Positions 5,793-6,272 of a DNA stretch of 6,272 nt are shown piece after piece. Within the stretch, counting starts at the first letter, position 1. Each line of letters begins with the position of its first letter. The notes beneath the pieces were generated by a model that was not told the origin of the DNA, did no database searches, and was given only the letters and a program-made list of their open reading frames with translations. The translations under genes were made by a program, and so were the position numbers. Source of the DNA: Spirochaetales bacterium (lineage in GTDB: Bacteria > Spirochaetota > Spirochaetia > DSM-16054 > Sediminispirochaetaceae); the NCBI GenBank assembly GCA_021767325.1, contig JAASTM010000157.1, positions 1 to 6,272 of the forward strand, written 5' to 3'.

Positions 5793-6272
5793 CTAGTACT
5801 CGTTTTTAAAGGCAAACCAGGAGTAGCCGAAGTGCTGAAAACTGATCGGTGACTCTAAGCGGCTGCCCTCCAGCTCGCCCTCGAGCGCAACGCCGCTCAA
5901 TGACCATGTGCTGCCGGTTTCCCGGTCTCTGATTTCCTGACCATCATGGAAAAAAGTGAGGCTGCGATCGTTTATCTGCGGAAAGTAGGCGTTGGCACTG
6001 CCTACATCGCGCCCGATAGCCACCGCCGAAGCATCCACCGCCGAGGCGGTTCCCGCCTGCCAGAAAAGCGCGATTTCTCGCCCTCCGACCTGCTCTGTGA
6101 GTACTTTTTCATCCCACATCTGTTTATAGGAGAAAGGACGAATCTCATCCGCCACGCGTACGGCCAGCACGCGCTCGAATAGTTCATACTGCGGGGTGAG
6201 CTCCGGCCCCACATACAGGAAAGGACCGTCACTGGTGTCGTACCCCTCATATGCGTTCGTGCCGTAGGGCCA
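5793..6272 (-). CDS. DUF3179-family protein, C-terminal part (5' end beyond the window)
   Basis: The - strand frame is open from the right edge (first complete codon TGG at 6270-6272) to a TAG at 5793-5795, giving 159 residues. It matches what I know of DUF3179 (PF11376). It starts YGTNAYEGYDTSDGPFL, like the family's 'dYgrnPYggYd...pf', and continues FERVLAVRVADEIRPFSY, like 'keRVvgv..ng.a.Ayp'. It also has DRETGSTWSLSGVALEGELEGSRLE, the most conserved block ('d.eTgStWn..GrAv.GpLaGkrL'), and FGYSWFAFKNEY, the terminal 'fWFaWaaFyPdt'. A GTG at 6210-6212 could be misread as a start, but it lies inside the conserved domain, so the gene is simply cut by the window edge. Family members are typically ~300 residues or more and mostly secreted or lipoproteins, of unknown function. 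Only 20 bp separate its stop from that of the convergent lipoprotein gene. Confidence 0.85.
   Translation of the reverse strand, partial: WPYGTNAYEGYDTSDGPFLYVGPELTPQYELFERVLAVRVADEIRPFSYKQMWDEKVLTEQVGGREIALFWQAGTASAVDASAVAIGRDVGSANAYFPQINDRSLTFFHDGQEIRDRETGSTWSLSGVALEGELEGSRLESPISFQHFGYSWFAFKNEY

Noticed and set aside
5793..6212. Reading the DUF3179 gene as complete, from the GTG at 6212
   Set aside because: The frame stays open to the window edge and the residues upstream (YGTNAYEGYD...) are part of the conserved family pattern, so the gene is truncated by the window, not short.

Overview
The window looks like chromosomal DNA of a Gram-negative-type, diderm, moderately GC-rich bacterium. 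The density of lipoproteins (three lipobox proteins among seven genes), a binding-protein-dependent sugar-type ABC system, and a LEA/WHy-domain lipoprotein beside a DUF3179 protein would suit a free-living spirochaete. That assignment is only an inference from gene content; there is no rRNA or marker gene here to confirm it.

Layout. (1) Positions 1-1524 hold the end of an ABC-transporter operon on the + strand: the last 24 codons of a MalG-type permease, then a complete solute-binding lipoprotein with a strong Shine-Dalgarno, closed by a clear rho-independent terminator. (2) Positions 1518-2288 hold a TetR-family repressor gene on the - strand and a very AT-rich divergent promoter region (30 G/C of 123 bases). 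This region contains two copies of a 24-bp operator-like element, 20 of 24 identical when one copy is reverse-complemented, with a perfect 13-bp dyad between them. (3) Positions 2289-5772 hold three + strand genes in close series: a lipoprotein alpha/beta hydrolase, an FAD-dependent oxidoreductase of the FAD_oxidored (PF12831) kind, and a lipoprotein with two WHy/LEA14-like domains. (4) From 5793 to the right edge, on the - strand, is the C-terminal part of a DUF3179-family protein, converging on the lipoprotein gene with a 20-bp gap.

How they may work together. The twin operator and the divergent arrangement suggest that the TetR protein represses itself and the hydrolase gene, and perhaps the oxidoreductase and WHy lipoprotein that follow. 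The hydrolase and the WHy protein would both be anchored in the envelope, while the oxidoreductase has no export signal. The natural inducer and the substrates cannot be read from the sequence. The ABC operon is insulated by its terminator and is probably unrelated.

Most of the window is ordinary accessory or metabolic content. I see no mobile element, CRISPR array, RNA gene or phage feature. The part most worth a second look is the tetR-hydrolase control region and the three-gene set it may control.
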